DNA of 7,778 bases from an uncultured Armatimonadota bacterium (lineage in GTDB: Bacteria > Armatimonadota > Armatimonadia > Armatimonadales > Armatimonadaceae), in NCBI GenBank assembly GCA_903924445.1, contig CAIYBQ010000299.1, positions 1-7,778 of the forward strand, read 5' to 3'. The number at the start of each line of letters is the position of its first letter. Position 1 is the stretch's first letter. A program made the translations under genes and the position numbers. Shown piece after piece: positions 6,316 to 7,778 of the stretch. Below the pieces are notes generated by a model. It was not told the DNA's origin and ran no database searches. It saw nothing but the letters and a program-made list of their open reading frames with translations.

Positions 6316-6344
6316 ATGTTACCGCTGCACGCAAGCGAGTTCAA
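6316..6344 (-). promoter_or_regulatory. Predicted sigma-70-type promoter of groES-groEL
   Basis: On the minus strand, TTGAAC (-35, 6339-6344) is followed by 17 bases and TAACAT (-10, 6316-6321). Transcription would start around 6308-6310, at the edge of the CIRCE element. A vegetative promoter overlapping CIRCE is the standard arrangement for HrcA-repressed groE operons. Confidence 0.7.
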
Positions 6345-6387
6345 GATGTTGATTTCTTAAACTTACGGGATTTTCGGAGGTTTTAAC

Positions 6388-6417
6388 ATGCTTGATTCAA
6401 CAACACTATTCCAATGA
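6388..6417 (+). CDS. Possible 9-residue leader ORF upstream of idi
   Basis: A GGAGG Shine-Dalgarno (6376-6380), the best in the window, stands seven bases before an ATG that opens a nine-codon frame (MLDSTTLFQ) ending in TGA at 6415-6417. It lies 111 bases before the idi start, whose own ribosome site is weak. It could be a leader peptide or a chance combination; no attenuator-like hairpin pair was identified after it. Confidence 0.25.
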   Translation: MLDSTTLFQ

Positions 6418-6528
6418 TTTACAGTCACGGAAATTTCCGCCACTCAGTTGGTTTTTAGTCCTCCTACGATGTGAAATCCGGACAATTCTTTGGGTACCGG
6501 ATGCCCTTGAATATGGTCTACTGGATAC

Positions 6529-7128
6529 ATGTTGCACAACCAGACAGCACAGGAAATCGTCGTCCTCGTGGATGATGCCAACAACGTTTTAGGCACTGCT
6601 CCAAAGGCAACCGTCCATACGGATTCGACTCCCCTGCACCGTGCCTTTAGTTGTTTTTGCTTTCGCCGGGATGGCAAGCTCTTAACACAGCGCCGTGCAC
6701 TTCACAAAATCACCTGGCCGGGCATCTGGGCGAACTCAGTCTGCGGCCACCCAGGACTGAACGAATCCAACGAATGCGCTGTTTACCGCCGGATGCGTCA
6801 TGAGCTTGGTATTACGACAGCCGCGAAAATGTCCTGCATGGCACCGGACTTCCGCTACCAAGCGGAGCTCGATGGCATCGTCGAAAATGAGCTCTGCCCC
6901 GTCTTCGTCGCCATCATCGATCAGGATGCAACACCGAACCCGCAGGAAGTCGATGCATGTGCGTGGACTACATGGGCCGAATTCGTTTACCTGTGCCGCC
7001 ATGTCCCGGGAGCCTACGCCCCGTGGACCATCCTCGAAGTTGAGGCACTTCTCGCGAACCCAGAGTTCATCAGAATGCTTACTACCCTCGGCGTGGATGC
7101 CCACAGCGAAGTACCACCTTCCGCGTAG
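6529..7128 (+). CDS. idi: Isopentenyl-diphosphate delta-isomerase, type I
   Basis: A 199-residue Nudix-fold enzyme that interconverts isopentenyl diphosphate and dimethylallyl diphosphate, supplying the starter for isoprenoids (quinone tails, undecaprenyl phosphate, carotenoids). Seen: HTDSTPLHRAF with two metal-binding His (H30, H37; E. coli H25/H32), the catalytic WANSVCGHP segment with C72 (E. coli C67) and H74 (H69), the Nudix helix YRRMRHELGI (86-95), and ENELCPVF with E119 and E121 (E. coli E114/E116). All key residues are present, so the enzyme should be active. The start at 6529 leaves the usual short lead before VVLVDDANNVLGTAPK; only a weak GGA precedes it. The gene is divergent from groES and convergent with murQ (18 bases between stops). 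Type I Idi uses Mg/Mn, not FMN, and is a different family from type II. Confidence 0.96.
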   Translation: MLHNQTAQEIVVLVDDANNVLGTAPKATVHTDSTPLHRAFSCFCFRRDGKLLTQRRALHKITWPGIWANSVCGHPGLNESNECAVYRRMRHELGITTAAKMSCMAPDFRYQAELDGIVENELCPVFVAIIDQDATPNPQEVDACAWTTWAEFVYLCRHVPGAYAPWTILEVEALLANPEFIRMLTTLGVDAHSEVPPSA

Positions 7129-7146
7129 CGGGCATCAATCGTACCC

Positions 7147-7778
7147 CTACAGATCGATAACCTTTGACAAAAAGCCATCCGATGCACGCAGCAGCGCATC
7201 GGCAGCCGACTTGTCCACGCCGCGCCGCGCCATCACGATGGCGGTCTTGACGCTTCCGTCAGCCGCATCGAGGAATGTCTGAGCAGCCGCGGGATCTGCG
7301 ACCTGCCCGATATCCGCAACCAACCGCTGCGCACGCTTCACCAGCTTTGCATTTGAGCACTGCACATCGACCATGCGGTTGCCGTACGTCTTGCCAATAC
7401 GTACCATCGCCCCTGTGCTCAACATATTGAGGATGAGTTTCTGCGCAGTCCCACTCTTCATCCGTGTGCTTCCCTGCAGCACTTCGGGGCCCACAACCGC
7501 CTCGATGGGTATATCGGCATCGGCGCAGAGCGGCGCGTTCTGACTATTCGCAATCCCAACAGTCGTCGCCCCACGGCGTTTTGCTTCCGCTAGGGCCGCG
7601 CGCACAAAGGGAGCCCCGCCACTTGCACTGATACCAACGACGACATCAACTGACTGAATGTCAGCATCCCGTATCGCCCGCTCACCGGCAGCGGCATCAT
7701 CTTCGGCGCCTTCGATGGCACGGGTGAGGGCACGCTCGCCGCCAGCGATAATCCCAAAAACCATCTCAGGTGAAACAC
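7147..7778 (-). CDS. murQ: N-acetylmuramic acid 6-phosphate etherase MurQ, 5' end outside window
   Basis: About 209 C-terminal residues of MurQ (usual length ~300), which cleaves the lactyl ether of MurNAc-6-phosphate to give GlcNAc-6-phosphate and D-lactate during cell-wall recycling. The frame is open to the last base: VSPE precedes the Met at 7764, matching the family's G-V/T-P-E-L/M-V-x-G-L/I-I-A-G-G. Seen: GIIAGGERALTRAIEGAED, the SIS-domain sugar-phosphate loop VVVGISASGGAPFV, VVGPEVLQGSTRMKSGTAQK, the LNMLSTGAMVRIGKTYGNRMVDV stretch, and a C-terminal helical region ending at TAG 7147-7149. The usual ASGRTPYV loop reads ASGGAPFV here. The N-terminal catalytic glutamate region lies outside the window. 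The gene ends convergently with idi. Confidence 0.95.
   Translation of the reverse strand, partial: VSPEMVFGIIAGGERALTRAIEGAEDDAAAGERAIRDADIQSVDVVVGISASGGAPFVRAALAEAKRRGATTVGIANSQNAPLCADADIPIEAVVGPEVLQGSTRMKSGTAQKLILNMLSTGAMVRIGKTYGNRMVDVQCSNAKLVKRAQRLVADIGQVADPAAAQTFLDAADGSVKTAIVMARRGVDKSAADALLRASDGFLSKVIDL

Noticed and set aside
6240..6344. Longer groES start giving a 130-residue protein
   Set aside because: The extra 35 residues would be coded by the CIRCE operator and promoter; family length and a good ribosome site favour the start at 6239.
7125..7150. GTAG-C-GGG / CCC-CTAC hairpin between idi and murQ as a bidirectional terminator
   Set aside because: The stem is short, bulged and has no T-run on either strand; too weak to call.
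1..7778. CRISPR array, tRNA, rRNA or known riboswitch
   Set aside because: No regularly spaced repeats, cloverleaf-like segments or rRNA-like blocks were found by eye on either strand.

Overview
The window (about 7.8 kb) looks like ordinary bacterial chromosome with moderate GC. It is interrupted by one visibly more AT-rich accessory patch at about 1367-3372. The gene set fits a free-living bacterium outside the best-studied proteobacterial and firmicute models: a groES-groEL operon under a CIRCE operator, a type I isopentenyl-diphosphate isomerase, MurQ, a PIG-L deacetylase, and a DUF1080 (3-keto-disaccharide hydrolase-like) protein. A lineage rich in DUF1080 and PIG-L proteins, such as Armatimonadota, Planctomycetota or Chloroflexota, is my guess. 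No rRNA or marker tree supports it.

Layout. 1-453 (+) is the C-terminal part of a DNA/RNA non-specific endonuclease cut by the window edge. 460-1188 (-) is the DUF1080 protein, convergent with the nuclease. 1226-1366 is a broken second copy of the last ~46 codons of the PIG-L gene that lies further right. 1367-2187 has no recognisable intact gene. 2188-3285 (+) is an extended-SDR NAD-dependent sugar-nucleotide epimerase/dehydratase. It is followed by a 24-codon overlapping ORF that may be the start of a cut-off next gene. 3373-4206 (-) is the intact PIG-L deacetylase. 4253-4318 holds the groESL terminator and a second hairpin. 4327-5949 (-) is groEL and 5952-6239 (-) is groES, with a CIRCE operator and a good sigma-70-type promoter at 6282-6344. 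6529-7128 (+) is idi. 7147-7778 (-) is murQ, truncated at the window edge.

Main observation. The PIG-L 3' end occurs twice in direct orientation (1226-1366 and 3373-3514, about 92% identical by hand). The two copies bracket the epimerase segment exactly from the stop codon inward. The left copy has a one-base deletion and sits 37 bases upstream of the DUF1080 start, with the spacing of an ancestral operon junction. The simplest reading is that PIG-L and DUF1080 were once adjacent in one minus-strand operon. A foreign segment carrying a diverged PIG-L 3' end plus a sugar-nucleotide gene then recombined in, leaving an intact (chimeric) PIG-L gene and a 3' remnant.

The remaining genes are housekeeping: heat-inducible chaperonin, isoprenoid precursor isomerisation, and peptidoglycan (MurNAc-6-P) recycling. 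I see no CRISPR array, tRNA, rRNA, transposase or integrase, and no clear new multi-gene system.
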